Shown one piece after another: positions 45,451 through 54,898 of a stretch of 64,000 nt of DNA. The notes under the pieces are model-generated. The model saw nothing but the letters and a program-made list of their open reading frames with translations. It was not told the DNA's origin and ran no database searches. The position numbers and the translations under genes are program-made. The first letter of the stretch is position 1. The number at the start of each line of letters is the position of its first letter. This DNA comes from Litoreibacter roseus (GTDB lineage Bacteria; Pseudomonadota; Alphaproteobacteria; Rhodobacterales; Rhodobacteraceae). Location of the stretch: NCBI RefSeq assembly GCF_009811795.1, contig NZ_BLJE01000002.1, positions 372,001 to 436,000 of the forward strand, written 5' to 3'.

Positions 45451-46479
45451 ATGACCTTTCTGAAAACTCTTTCGATCGCCGCTTTGACAACCGCTCTCGC
45501 GGCTCCTTCCATCGCGCAAGAGGTGACATTGCGCTTCCAGCATTTCGTTTCGCCGAAATCTGCCAACCCGACCTATTTTATGCAGCCTTGGGCCGACAAG
45601 ATCGAGAAGGATTCAGGGGGTCGGATCAAGGTTGAGTTGTATCCTTTCATGCAGCTGGGCGGTAAGGCACCTAGCCAATATGACCTCATTCGGGATGGTG
45701 CGGTGGACGGCGGTTGGGTCATTCCCGGCTACCAGCCCGGCCGCTTCCCGGAAGCCGAAGCGATGGAGTTGCCTTTCATGGTGACGAAATCCGGGGAAGA
45801 GGCGAGCGTTGCGGCGTGGAAATTCACCCAGAAATATCTGCAGGATGATTTCTCTGACGTGCACCTGATTGCAGCACATATGCATGGTCCGGGTCTTGTC
45901 CACAAAAAGGGTGATCCGATCGAGAAGGTCGAGGACTTCAAAGGTCTCAAGCTGAGAGGTCCATCACGACCCGCAACCCTGCTGCTGAAAGAGATGGGTG
46001 CTATTTCTGTCGGTATGCCGGTGCCCGCGTTTCCAGAAGCCTTATCAAAAGGGGTGGTCGATGGTGGTGTGATCACATGGGAGATGTCGCCATCCCTCAA
46101 ACTCGATGAACTGACAGACAGTCACACGGACGTCGCAGGCGAGAAGTCTCTCTATAACCTCTATTTCATCTGGGCGATGAATAAGGAAAGCTATGCCAAA
46201 CTTCCCGACGATTTAAAGGCAGTAATTGACGCCAATTCGGGGGAGATGGCCTCAGCCTGGGCCGGGCGTGCCCATGATCAGGGTGATGTGACAGGCAAGG
46301 CTGCCATGGAAGACGCGGGCAACACCATTGCACAAATATCAGTCGAGGAAACCGCGCGCATTCAAGCGTTGGGCGAGAAAGTGACAGAGGATTGGATTAC
46401 CGAGATGACCAAACGTGGACTTGATGCCCGGGCATTGGTCGAAGACGCGAGGCGGTTTGTGGCTGAAGGCAAAAGCTAG
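45451..46479 (+). CDS. TRAP transporter substrate-binding protein (DctP)
   Basis: A 342-residue periplasmic receptor of the tripartite ATP-independent (TRAP) type. The signal peptide ends near SIAQ (residue 22). Family features are the EVTLRFQHFVSPKS start, KIEKDSGGRIKVELYPFMQLG, and the arginine region KGLKLRGPSRPATLLLKEMG that contacts the ligand carboxylate. Ligands are usually carboxylic or amino acids. No membrane DctQ/DctM genes are adjacent, so it is an orphan that must use a distant permease. Its TAG overlaps the rsmD stop by four bases. Confidence 0.93.
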   Translation: MTFLKTLSIAALTTALAAPSIAQEVTLRFQHFVSPKSANPTYFMQPWADKIEKDSGGRIKVELYPFMQLGGKAPSQYDLIRDGAVDGGWVIPGYQPGRFPEAEAMELPFMVTKSGEEASVAAWKFTQKYLQDDFSDVHLIAAHMHGPGLVHKKGDPIEKVEDFKGLKLRGPSRPATLLLKEMGAISVGMPVPAFPEALSKGVVDGGVITWEMSPSLKLDELTDSHTDVAGEKSLYNLYFIWAMNKESYAKLPDDLKAVIDANSGEMASAWAGRAHDQGDVTGKAAMEDAGNTIAQISVEETARIQALGEKVTEDWITEMTKRGLDARALVEDARRFVAEGKS

Positions 46480-47039
46480 GCCAGCCCGCGCCGCATTATG
46501 GAAATATGCGTGTCGCCGTAGCGCCGATTATCTTCACGAGTGTAACCCTCAGGTGCGTCCTGAGGGCTTTTTTCTTCCCAGACGACAAGTGCGTTTGCAT
46601 CGATCCATCCCATTTCCGCAGCCTTCGCAAGCGCCGGCTTGCCGAGATTTTGCCCATAGGGTGGATCGAGAAAAATCAGATCGCAGGGTGCTGACGCCTG
46701 TGGCAACCGACGCGCGTCCGAGGTCAGGACTCTTGCGTCAGCCTCGACATCCAGAAGACGAATGTTTTCCCGCAGAAGGGCAAGCGCTTTTCGACCGCTG
46801 TCCACGAAAGTTACGTGATCCGCGCCTCGAGACAGCGCCTCCAGCCCAAGGGCACCGGTTCCCGCAAAGAGATCCAAGACCCGCGCGTGCTCTAGGGTTC
46901 CGGCAAACTTGCCGCCACCGAGGACGTTGAACAGGCTTTCCCTGACCCGGTCTGCGGTCGGACGAAGATGCGCTGCGGCATCGCCTTTCCCAACCGCGGC
47001 CAAGGCGCGTCCGCGAAACCGACCCGCGACTATTCTCAT
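46476..47039 (-). CDS. rsmD: 16S rRNA (guanine966-N2)-methyltransferase
   Basis: A 187-residue SAM-dependent methyltransferase acting on G966 of 16S rRNA. The N terminus MRIVAGRFRGRAL is typical, followed by RPTADRVRESLFNVL, VLDLFAGTGALGLEALSRGA (SAM binding, split by family spacing) and the catalytic DPPYG. The last third of the coding sequence carries a terminator hairpin for the opposing gene (46546-46573). The start overlaps the flavoprotein stop by four bases. Confidence 0.94.
   Translation of the reverse strand: MRIVAGRFRGRALAAVGKGDAAAHLRPTADRVRESLFNVLGGGKFAGTLEHARVLDLFAGTGALGLEALSRGADHVTFVDSGRKALALLRENIRLLDVEADARVLTSDARRLPQASAPCDLIFLDPPYGQNLGKPALAKAAEMGWIDANALVVWEEKSPQDAPEGYTREDNRRYGDTHISIMRRGLA
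46546..46573 (+). terminator. Terminator of the TRAP receptor gene, inside rsmD
   Basis: CCCTCAG (46546-46552), a seven-base loop and CTGAGGG (46560-46566) are followed by C and six T. This is a good intrinsic terminator in plus orientation, 66 bases after the receptor gene stop. On the other strand the same bases encode residues of RsmD (KSPQDAPEGY). Confidence 0.8.
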
Positions 47040-48244
47040 GCAGCGAGAAGCGCTTTCAGATCCGTGTCCGCATCCGCGATCATATCCATTGATGGATGTT
47101 TGTTGGCCTCAATCAGCCGCTTGCCGATCATATAGGCCCGCGGATCGTTCATAGCGTCCACAGCCAGCAGCGTTTCATCCTTATAATACCAATGAGACCG
47201 GCCGCTGTCCGCTTCGCCGCGAACAGCGACATGAGTGTATCCAGTGTTAAGACCGGCAATCTGGAGTTTGACGTCGTACTGATCGGACCAGAACCACGGA
47301 CTGGGGTGGTATTCCTTTTGGGCACCCATCATGTTTTCTGCAACGCATTCGGCTTGATCGATGGCGTTCTGGACGCTCTCGAGTCTGATCCGCTCGCCCT
47401 GAAAAGGGAAAGACGCGCAATCACCCGCGGCCCAGATGCTGTCATCAGAGGTCTGCCCGTAGATGTCCGTTCTCACACCGTTCTCGACGCGAAGACCTGA
47501 ACGTTCCGCAATCGCGCATCGTGGTATCACGCCGATGCCGGTGATCGCTATGTCAGCTTCGATTGTACTTCCATCTGACAGCAGCGCGCCCTCGACTTGC
47601 GTCTCGCCCACAAGATGTTTCAGCGAAACGCCTTCCCTGATCGTGACCCCGTGGTTTTGATGCAGCGTCCGGAAATAATCGGATGTTTCGGGACAGGCGA
47701 CGCGCTCCAGTATTCGATCAGTCATTTCTACAACCGTCACATTCAGTCCGAGCTGTGCGGCAACGGCTGCGGCTTCCAGCCCGATATACCCGCCACCGAT
47801 AATCGCAAGGTTCTTGGCCTTCGCAAACGGCTCTCGCATCGCATCTACGTCTTCCAGCGTGCGGATGACATGCACATTACTTAAACCTCCACCGCATGCA
47901 TCGGGCAGCGCACGCGCGACGAGGCCGCTGGTGATCGCCAACTTGTCATAGGGGATCTCCTCATCGCCGACCTGCGCCACTTTTCGTTCGGTGTCGATCA
48001 GATCCACAGGTGCGCCCAGCTTCAACGTGATGTTCTTCTCTGCATAAAGGGCCTCAGGTCTCAGAAACAGGCGGTCCTTTGACATCTCCCCCAACAGGTA
48101 TTTCTTCGAAAGCGGGGGACGCTGGTAGGGCGGGACAGGCTCTGCCCCGATAAGCGTGATGTCCCCGTCATAGCCGAGATTGCGAAGTTTGAAGACAAGT
48201 GAAGATCCGGCCTGCCCCGCACCTACGACGACAACATGAGGCAT
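47036..48244 (-). CDS. FAD-dependent ferredoxin reductase-type oxidoreductase
   Basis: A 402-residue flavoprotein of the putidaredoxin/rhodocoxin reductase type, which passes electrons from NAD(P)H to a ferredoxin. The FAD motif is VVVGAGQAGSSLVFKLR at the N terminus, PYQRPPLSKKYLLGE is a family mark, the NAD site is IIGGGYIGLEAAAVA, and IWAAGDCASFPF is the second FAD contact. The C-terminal domain has the aromatic WFWSDQYDVKLQ. No P450 or ferredoxin gene is nearby, so the partner is unknown. Overlaps rsmD by four bases. Confidence 0.9.
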   Translation of the reverse strand: MPHVVVVGAGQAGSSLVFKLRNLGYDGDITLIGAEPVPPYQRPPLSKKYLLGEMSKDRLFLRPEALYAEKNITLKLGAPVDLIDTERKVAQVGDEEIPYDKLAITSGLVARALPDACGGGLSNVHVIRTLEDVDAMREPFAKAKNLAIIGGGYIGLEAAAVAAQLGLNVTVVEMTDRILERVACPETSDYFRTLHQNHGVTIREGVSLKHLVGETQVEGALLSDGSTIEADIAITGIGVIPRCAIAERSGLRVENGVRTDIYGQTSDDSIWAAGDCASFPFQGERIRLESVQNAIDQAECVAENMMGAQKEYHPSPWFWSDQYDVKLQIAGLNTGYTHVAVRGEADSGRSHWYYKDETLLAVDAMNDPRAYMIGKRLIEANKHPSMDMIADADTDLKALLAA

Positions 48245-48329
48245 ATGCTTTCCTTCTCTCGGTTCTGGCCACCCAACCGCGCCAGCCTATATGAAGCAGA
48301 CGTTAGAACTCAAACAGGGAAAGTGAAAT

Positions 48330-48818
48330 ATGACAATTTCCGTAGGGGACCAACTGCCGGACGCCAAACTCGTCAGACTTGGCGATGCCGGACCAGAGCA
48401 GGTGGATATCGCAGAACTTACCGAAGCTCGAAAAGTCATCATTTTCGCGGTCCCGGGGGCCTACACCCCGACTTGCCATTCGGCGCATGTGCCAAGCTTC
48501 ATTCGCACCAAAGATCAGTTCGAGGAAAAGGGCGTGGAAGAAATAATCTGTGTCTCTGTCAACGACCCGTTCGTTATGAACGCCTGGGGTGAAGCGACAG
48601 GGGCATCTGGTGCGGGTATCACAATGCTAGGAGATCCAGAGAGCACGTTCACCAAGGCCGTCGGCATGGATTTCGATGCCCCGCCTGCCGGGTTGCTGGC
48701 GCGATCCAAAAGGTATGCGATGCTGGTTGAAGACGGCAAGGTGACAAAGCTGAACCTCGAAGAGTCGCCGGGTCAGTGCGATGTATCAGCTGGCGAGACG
48801 TTGCTGGAAGCGTTGTAA
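48330..48818 (+). CDS. Peroxiredoxin, Prx5/AhpE-like
   Basis: A 162-residue thiol peroxidase of the Prx5 group, reducing peroxides with glutathione or thioredoxin. The peroxidatic cysteine is in VPGAYTPTCHSAHVP, with the threonine of the PxxxTxxC motif. A second cysteine near the C terminus (GQCDVSAG) may act as resolving residue. The ATG has AGGGAAAG upstream. It is divergent from the flavoprotein with 85 bases between, and converges on the pterin dehydratase gene. Confidence 0.93.
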   Translation: MTISVGDQLPDAKLVRLGDAGPEQVDIAELTEARKVIIFAVPGAYTPTCHSAHVPSFIRTKDQFEEKGVEEIICVSVNDPFVMNAWGEATGASGAGITMLGDPESTFTKAVGMDFDAPPAGLLARSKRYAMLVEDGKVTKLNLEESPGQCDVSAGETLLEAL

Positions 48819-48858
48819 TCGGCAGCCTGCGTCACCTGACCCAAACTGGCGCTCGCTT

Positions 48859-49152
48859 CTAGGCGAGTTCGTCAAACTTCTTGGCAAGCTCCAGATCCAG
48901 CTCTGACAACCCATCTACGTCGTGGGTTGTCAGCGTAACATCGACCGTTTTGTAAACGTTTGACCATTCCGGATGGTGGTTCATCTTTTCGGCGTGGATT
49001 GCAGCACGGGTCATGAACCCGAAAGCGTCAACAAAATTCTTGAAGCTGAAAGATTTTGAGACCGCATCACGGTCCGCGTCATGCGTCCATCCGCTGGCTT
49101 TCAATTTAGTCAGACCCTCATCCCGGTCGTGCCCGTCAAGTTTCGTCGCCAT
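48859..49152 (-). CDS. phhB: Pterin-4a-carbinolamine dehydratase
   Basis: A 97-residue protein that recycles the hydroxylated pterin formed by aromatic amino acid hydroxylases. The catalytic histidines are in AEKMNHHPEW, the family motif, followed by YKTVDVTLTTHDVDGLSELD. There is no phenylalanine hydroxylase gene here; dimerisation cofactor or other pterin roles are possible. The ATG at 49152 has AAAGG at nine bases; three further ATGs lie upstream to 49161. The start lies inside the end of the FemAB-like gene. Confidence 0.92.
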   Translation of the reverse strand: MATKLDGHDRDEGLTKLKASGWTHDADRDAVSKSFSFKNFVDAFGFMTRAAIHAEKMNHHPEWSNVYKTVDVTLTTHDVDGLSELDLELAKKFDELA

Positions 49153-50329
49153 CATCCTCATCCTTTACTGATTTGAAAGGTCCGTACTCGGTCAGAACCT
49201 CGATTTCTTCGTCCACCGCATCGCGCTCTGCGATCAGAAACTTCTCGATTGCGTCACGAAACCCTTCATCTGCCACCCAGTGTAACGAATGCGTCACCTT
49301 TGGCAGGTATCCCCTGGCCAATTTGTGGCTGCCCTGCGCCCCGGCTTCTACGCGGGTCAGCCCTTGGGCAATCGCATAATCAATCGCTTGATAGTAACAC
49401 AGTTCGAAATGCAGACAGGGGTGATGTTCCGAACATCCCCAATAGCGCCCGTAGAGCGTATCCGCACCGATGAAGTTCATCGCACCCGCGACACAACGCC
49501 CGTCCCGGACGGCCAGGCTGAGCAAAATGTCATCTCGAAGCGTCTCCTGCGCCTCATCGAAGAACTTTCGTGTCAGATAGGGCATGCCCCATTTTCGCGC
49601 GCCGGTGTCTTGGTAGAAAACCCAGAAGGCGTCCCAGTGCTCCGGAAGGATATTATCGCCTGTCACTGCAATGATATCCCCACCGAACTTCTGAGCCTGC
49701 TTGCGTTCTTTCCGGATGTTTTTGCGTTTGCGCGCCGAAAGTGACGCCAGAAAGGCATCAAAATTGACGTAGTTCTGGTTTGTCCAATGAAACTGCTGGC
49801 TGGTTCTACGAAGCAGCCCCATCTGCTGGCCGGCTGCGGCTTCGTCTTCAGTGCAAAATGTGATGTGCAGGGAGGACAGCTGATTATTGGCGGCCAATTG
49901 TACGGCCCCTTGGACCAGTGCGGCGCGGCCCGTATCCGTCCAATCCGGATGGGTTAGGAACCGGCGTCCTGTCGCAGGCGTAAAGGGCACCGCAACCTGC
50001 AGCTTGGGGTAGTATCGACCACCGGCGTTCTCATAGGCATGCGCCCAGTTGTGATCGAAAACATACTCCCCTTGGCTATGATTTTTCGCATAGAGGGGGG
50101 CAACCGCGATGATCTTTCCTTCCGCACGTGCTGTCAGATATTGGGGCTGCCAACCAGACCCGGCGCCGACAGACCCGGAGCGTTCGAGCGCGCTTAGAAA
50201 TCGGTAAGTCGTGAATGGATCAACGGGCCGCCCCGCTGGGCCTACTTCACAGGCACACGCATCCCACTCCTCGGGCGCGATGTCCGCAAGGGTCGGCAAA
50301 ACGGTGATTTCGACTTGCGTTTCGGTCAT
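49136..50329 (-). CDS. FemAB/GNAT-like acyltransferase (DUF482)
   Basis: A 397-residue protein of COG3146 (DUF482, FemAB-like). It has SARKRKNIRKERKQ, then MPYLTRKFFDEA, GAMNFIGADTLYGRYWG and an EAGAQGSHKLARGY segment characteristic of this group. The fold resembles aminoacyl or acyl transferases of the GNAT superfamily. A role in peptidoglycan modification has been suggested by database names only. It precedes phhB with a 17-base overlap. GGAAGG lies before the ATG at 50329. Confidence 0.85.
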   Translation of the reverse strand: MTETQVEITVLPTLADIAPEEWDACACEVGPAGRPVDPFTTYRFLSALERSGSVGAGSGWQPQYLTARAEGKIIAVAPLYAKNHSQGEYVFDHNWAHAYENAGGRYYPKLQVAVPFTPATGRRFLTHPDWTDTGRAALVQGAVQLAANNQLSSLHITFCTEDEAAAGQQMGLLRRTSQQFHWTNQNYVNFDAFLASLSARKRKNIRKERKQAQKFGGDIIAVTGDNILPEHWDAFWVFYQDTGARKWGMPYLTRKFFDEAQETLRDDILLSLAVRDGRCVAGAMNFIGADTLYGRYWGCSEHHPCLHFELCYYQAIDYAIAQGLTRVEAGAQGSHKLARGYLPKVTHSLHWVADEGFRDAIEKFLIAERDAVDEEIEVLTEYGPFKSVKDEDDGDET

Positions 50330-50377
50330 TGGGGGACGGTTCCTTCCCCGGTCGACATGGGGTCATGCTGCACCCGG

Positions 50378-51130
50378 TCAACCCGGAAGGTAGCCTTCAA
50401 ACGTAATATTGTCGGCGATCTTCAGAGCTTCTCGCGCGACAGCCTCGGATCGTACGGTCCAGCACAAAACCGATGCGCCCGTTTGTTTGATCTCTGCAAC
50501 GCGGGGCGCATTCAGATCTGTGACATCATGGGAAATAAACTGTGCCTTCACCCGATCAAAATCAGGGATTTTCCTCAAGATAGCGCATGTGTTTTGCGAC
50601 AGCGGCCAGTCGGCGGGGTTGAAGTCAGATGTCACGATACCCCGCGGGATATCCGGAAGAAGCGCCGCGAGGCGCGAGACCGAATGTGGGTTGAACGACA
50701 TTACCGCGACATCACCATGATAGGCCTGAACTGCGGTTGCGACCGAGTGCTCTAGCGGCCCCAGATCGTTGCCCATCGCGCCGTCCTGATCCTTCAATTC
50801 GATGATGACTGGGACCCGGCCTTCAATTTCTGATAAGATCTCCGGCAAAGTATTGATCGTATCTGAACTATTTTTGAGTGTAATTTCTTTCAGGTTTGCG
50901 GCCTTATGTTGTCTCACAGGTCCGTTGTGATTTGTGAGGCGTCGCAGGTCGTAGTCGTGAAAGACCATGGCGTCGCCATCGTGCGACAGTTGCACATCCA
51001 GTTCGATAGGGTAGCCCGCATCGATGGCCTCTCGAAACGCACCTAGCGAGTTTTCTACTATACCGCGGCTGGAATTGTGCAGCCCGCGATGTGCAATCGG
51101 GCGGGTCAGAAACGCGTTTGGCAGACTCAC
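50378..51130 (-). CDS. Glycerophosphodiester phosphodiesterase
   Basis: A 250-residue enzyme hydrolysing glycerophosphodiesters to glycerol 3-phosphate and an alcohol. The catalytic pair is visible in AHRGLHNSS, with GIVENSLGAF and the metal ligands in IELDVQLSHDGDAMVFHD. No signal peptide is seen, so it acts in the cytoplasm, probably in phospholipid turnover. Its start overlaps the ridA stop by four bases. The family assignment is sure; the substrate head group is not. Confidence 0.92.
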   Translation of the reverse strand: MSLPNAFLTRPIAHRGLHNSSRGIVENSLGAFREAIDAGYPIELDVQLSHDGDAMVFHDYDLRRLTNHNGPVRQHKAANLKEITLKNSSDTINTLPEILSEIEGRVPVIIELKDQDGAMGNDLGPLEHSVATAVQAYHGDVAVMSFNPHSVSRLAALLPDIPRGIVTSDFNPADWPLSQNTCAILRKIPDFDRVKAQFISHDVTDLNAPRVAEIKQTGASVLCWTVRSEAVAREALKIADNITFEGYLPG

Positions 51131-51594
51131 GTTTTAATCTGAAAGATGCCTTCGATTTCAACGGCAACACCCAGCGGTAAAGCGGCCGCACTGACGGCAG
51201 ATCGTGCGTGACGTCCGGCATCACCCAGCGCTTCGACAAGAAAATCAGATGCGCCGTTGATCACCTGAGGTTGATTTGTGAAGTCAAGGGTGGAGTTTAC
51301 GAACCCGGTCAATTTGACTACCCGCTGAAGTCTGTTGAGGTCGCCGCCACATGCAGATTTCACCTGAGCCAGCAGGCTGATGGCACAGGTCTTGGCCGCC
51401 GCTGCGGCCTCTGCGACCTCCATATCTTTTCCAAGTTTGCCTACGATCAGACCGTTTTCGTTCTGGGAAATCTGGCCTGACACATAGAGAGTGTCGCCAA
51501 TTTGAACGCTGGGTACATAATTCGCGGCAGGCGCGGGGGCATTGGGCAGGGTTATACCCAGTTCATTTAGACGTGCTTCGTAATCGGTGGACAT
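51127..51594 (-). CDS. RidA family enamine/imine deaminase
   Basis: A 155-residue RidA/YjgF-type protein. The family sequences VQIGDTLYVSGQ and VVKLTGFVNSTLDF are present, and the region AVSAAALPLGVAVEIEG matches the catalytic arginine area, but here the usual Arg-x-Ala pattern must be checked by alignment. RidA clears 2-aminoacrylate released by PLP enzymes such as threonine dehydratase. The length is longer than archetypal RidA (about 130), typical of the YjgF-like branch with an N-terminal extension. Confidence 0.9.
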   Translation of the reverse strand: MSTDYEARLNELGITLPNAPAPAANYVPSVQIGDTLYVSGQISQNENGLIVGKLGKDMEVAEAAAAAKTCAISLLAQVKSACGGDLNRLQRVVKLTGFVNSTLDFTNQPQVINGASDFLVEALGDAGRHARSAVSAAALPLGVAVEIEGIFQIKT

Positions 51595-51677
51595 AGCCGC
51601 GGCTCCTGTGCTTTCACGTTTGAACGCAGGCTATGGGTCGCCTTGTGCTGGTGCAACCAACAAGCCGCCGCCAGCGC

Positions 51678-52991
51678 TCAGCTTTCTCGGAACGCGCGAT
51701 TGAAATAGTCGGTCAACGGCTTGACGAGGTAGGCGATGGGCGACCGTTCGCCTGTCTGGATGAAACCCTCGACCGGCATTCCTGGAACGAGGTCGACATC
51801 GCCCAATCGTGCGCGCTCACCATCGTTCAACTCCATTTCGATCCGGTAGAAGCTGCGGCCCGTCGCTTCATCCTTGAAAGCATCGCCCGAGATACTGCCT
51901 ACTTTACCGAACACCTCCGGTGTTGTCCGCGCATCGAAGGTCGAAAAGCGCAATGTCACATCTTGGCCGGTGAAAACCTCGTCGATGTTTATGGGATCGA
52001 TTTCGCCCGTGATCAGCAGGGGACGATCCTGCGGAACAAGATACATAAGCGGATCTGCCGGACGGATAACGGAGCGTTCAGCAAAAACTTCCAAGCCAAA
52101 GACCAGCCCTGAAACCGGGGCGGTGATGGTCAAACGCGCAAGGCGTTCCTGAAGATCCAATCGGTTTTCGCGCAGCTCAAATTCCCGGTATTGCAGATCG
52201 CGAAGTTGGGAGATTGCATCCTCCTTTCGCTGTGTGTTTAGGCGCAAAATTTCGAGGTCAATCTCGGTGATCCGTGTTTCGCTTTCCGCAGCAGATGCCG
52301 TCAGCTCTCCGACAGTGCCGCGCAGACGCGCGTCTTCCCGTCTTAGGCCCAAGACCCGACCAGCTTGTGCAAGGCCCTTGTCCAGCAACTCTTGTTGCGC
52401 CGACAGCTCTTCTTCAAGAAGTTCCAACTGAAGTTGAAGCGCTTCTTGCTGGGACTTGATCCCTTCAACCTGATTTCCGATCTGCGCTTTCTGTTTTTCG
52501 AGCTGTTCGACGGCTTGCTGCGCGGAATAAATGCGCGTCTCAAACAGACGCTGTTGGCCGTCGATGAGCTCCTGAAGCTGTGGCCGATCCTGAGACGCTT
52601 GCAAAAGCAAGCGATCAAAGGTGATCTCCGTCAGATCATCCCGCTCCGCCCGTAGTCGTCCGGCACGGGCGATCAACTCGAACAGCTGGCCTTCCACAAT
52701 CAGAAGCTCGGAGCGCAGACGGGATGCATCGAGCTTGATCAACACATCTCCTTTGGAGACCTGATCACCTTCACCGACATGTATGGCAGCAACCACACCG
52801 CCATCTGGGTGCTGAATAACTTGTCTGTTCTGATCGACCTCAATACGTCCGGTCGCAATAATGGCGCCCGCAATGTTCGCCATGACACCCCATGTCCCAA
52901 ATCCCCCGACAAGGATGAAAAGCGCGAGGAAGCCGATGATGGATGGCTTCGTAGCAGACCATTTCTGCGGCTGTTTCTGGGGCTGGCTCAT
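51678..52991 (-). CDS. HlyD-type membrane fusion protein of type I secretion
   Basis: A 437-residue adaptor. One membrane helix near residues 17-40 is followed by a periplasmic domain with a lipoyl half ([18 protein letters not shown]), a long coiled coil at about 130-290 rich in Glu, Gln and Leu, the second lipoyl half ([15 protein letters not shown]) and a C-terminal beta domain ([18 protein letters not shown]). This is the HlyD/PrtE pattern. It links the ABC transporter to a TolC-like channel encoded elsewhere. Its start overlaps the ABC gene stop by four bases. Confidence 0.94.
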   Translation of the reverse strand: MSQPQKQPQKWSATKPSIIGFLALFILVGGFGTWGVMANIAGAIIATGRIEVDQNRQVIQHPDGGVVAAIHVGEGDQVSKGDVLIKLDASRLRSELLIVEGQLFELIARAGRLRAERDDLTEITFDRLLLQASQDRPQLQELIDGQQRLFETRIYSAQQAVEQLEKQKAQIGNQVEGIKSQQEALQLQLELLEEELSAQQELLDKGLAQAGRVLGLRREDARLRGTVGELTASAAESETRITEIDLEILRLNTQRKEDAISQLRDLQYREFELRENRLDLQERLARLTITAPVSGLVFGLEVFAERSVIRPADPLMYLVPQDRPLLITGEIDPINIDEVFTGQDVTLRFSTFDARTTPEVFGKVGSISGDAFKDEATGRSFYRIEMELNDGERARLGDVDLVPGMPVEGFIQTGERSPIAYLVKPLTDYFNRAFRES

Positions 52992-54724
52992 GTCACGCCC
53001 CCCGGTCCGGTTGTTTTGGTGATGTTTGCATGGTTTTGAACCGTCCCCCGCAGAACTTCATCGCGCGGGCCGAAGGCGCGGCGCATACCTTGATCGAGTA
53101 CCATAAGAAGTTCGCATTCCTGAATGGCGGACGGCCTATGAGCCATAATTATAACGGACCTGCCATCTGCCTTCATTTCGCGAATGGATTTGTTCAAAGC
53201 GTTGGACCCGTCGTTGTCGAGCGCGGCATTTGGTTCATCGAGAACCAGTATAACCGGATTCCCGTAGAGTGCGCGGGCGAGGCCTATTCTTTGGAGCTCA
53301 CCGCCTGACAACCGTCCGCGGGCAGCGGTCACTGGCGTGTCATAGCCTTGTGGTTGTTTGAGGATCAGATCATGGGCCGCTGCTTTTTGGGCTGCAGCAA
53401 CGATCTTTGCCGGATCTGCTTGTGGATCGAGTCGGGCGATGTTTTCCCCGATTGTGCCATCGAATAGAGTGACTTTTTGCGGCAGATACCCGATGTGACT
53501 GCCTAGGACATCGGCATCGTATTGATCCAGCGCCGCGCCACCCAATCGGATTTTACCTCCTGCCGCGGGCCACACGCCGGTCAGGGCTTTGGCCAACGTA
53601 GATTTACCAGCACCAGACGGGCCGATCACGCCCATTGCTTGCCCCGGCGGCAGATCAAACGAGATCATGCGCAGTGTGGCCTGTTTTTCACCCGGTGGGA
53701 TGATGGTCAGCTGCTCTGCGGACAGACGCGCCTCTGGTCTGGGCAACGGAGTCCGGCGCGGCATTTCTGAGACTTCGCTGAGCAGGCTCACAAGGCTTTG
53801 CCATCCGGTTGCCGCCCGTTGAACCAAGGCCCACTGGCCGATGGACTGCTCGATTGGCGCCAATGCGCGTCCAAGCAGAATCGACCCGGCAATCATTGCG
53901 CCCGCGGTCATTTCGTTTTGCAAAACGAGGTATGCCCCGAGTCCAAGCATTGCCGATTGTAAGAATAGACGAAGTGTCTTGGTTGTCGCCGTCACCGTAC
54001 CAGCACGGTCGCTTTTGATCAGGTTGCCTTCGAGCGCGGTTGCACGGACTTTCTGCCAGCGATCAAAACTAGCTTCTCGCATGCCGAGTCCCTGCACGAT
54101 CTCGGTCTCTTCCATAATCTCATCGCTGAGACGGTTTGCCTGCATTGTGCCAATATTGGCTTCCAACTGCGGTTGTCTGGTCATTCGTTGGTTGAGAAGG
54201 GCCAGCACAATCAAAATTCCACCACCGCCTAGCGCCAAATAGCCAAGCCAAGGGTGAAAGATAAAAATCGCGGCGAGAAAAAACGGGGTCCACGGCAAAT
54301 CGAAAATTGCCAGAAGTACCGGTGACGAAAGCAAAAGCTGGACCGACTCCAGATCACGCAGGCCTGACTTTGTGTCCGACTGATCTGGTGCAAGGTTGGC
54401 CTTTCGCAGCATTGCGGAAAAGACGCGACGATCCAATCGGTCCTGAAATCTGGCACCGGCGCGGGCGAGGACACGACCCCGCGCGTAATCCAGAAAACCC
54501 ATCATCGCGTAAAGAAAAACCACAAGCGCGGACAGGGCGATCAACGTTTCTTCAGAGCGGCTGCCTAGGACGCGGTCGTAGACCTGCAGCATGTAAAGCG
54601 GGCCTGTCAGCATCAAAAGGTTAACAAAAATGCTGAAGATAAAGGCGCTGCTGAACAGATGCCTGCTCTCGCTGCGCGCTTCCGCGAGCTCTGATCGACC
54701 TTTCTGGAGTGGGTCTTTTCTCAT
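52988..54724 (-). CDS. Type I secretion ABC transporter (PrtD-like)
   Basis: A 578-residue fused permease-ATPase. Six membrane helices lie in about residues 20-300 with the start [30 protein letters not shown], a hallmark of PrtD/type I exporters (split over residues 25-55). The ATPase has [24 protein letters not shown] and [12 protein letters not shown]. It lacks an N-terminal C39-like domain. The substrate is expected to be an RTX-type protein, but none is encoded here. Expression with the HlyD partner follows from the four-base overlap. Confidence 0.93.
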   Translation of the reverse strand: MRKDPLQKGRSELAEARSESRHLFSSAFIFSIFVNLLMLTGPLYMLQVYDRVLGSRSEETLIALSALVVFLYAMMGFLDYARGRVLARAGARFQDRLDRRVFSAMLRKANLAPDQSDTKSGLRDLESVQLLLSSPVLLAIFDLPWTPFFLAAIFIFHPWLGYLALGGGGILIVLALLNQRMTRQPQLEANIGTMQANRLSDEIMEETEIVQGLGMREASFDRWQKVRATALEGNLIKSDRAGTVTATTKTLRLFLQSAMLGLGAYLVLQNEMTAGAMIAGSILLGRALAPIEQSIGQWALVQRAATGWQSLVSLLSEVSEMPRRTPLPRPEARLSAEQLTIIPPGEKQATLRMISFDLPPGQAMGVIGPSGAGKSTLAKALTGVWPAAGGKIRLGGAALDQYDADVLGSHIGYLPQKVTLFDGTIGENIARLDPQADPAKIVAAAQKAAAHDLILKQPQGYDTPVTAARGRLSGGELQRIGLARALYGNPVILVLDEPNAALDNDGSNALNKSIREMKADGRSVIIMAHRPSAIQECELLMVLDQGMRRAFGPRDEVLRGTVQNHANITKTTGPGGVT

Positions 54725-54898
54725 CGCGCTGCGCCGTCCTTTGAAGATTTGCGGAGCACATTAGGCCGTATCTTGCTATTTCCACGCATATTTCAAAACT
54801 TTTTGGTTCGTTGGCTTGACGCACTGGAGGTTTCGCACATCCTCCCTTAATGCAAAGTGTCTAGTGGTTGTAAAATACATAAAAGTCGAGTCACGCAC

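Noticed and set aside
45300-45566. An 88-codon minus-strand open frame between recQ and the TRAP receptor gene
   Set aside because: It runs across the receptor start and signal peptide and has no ribosome binding site or recognisable sequence.
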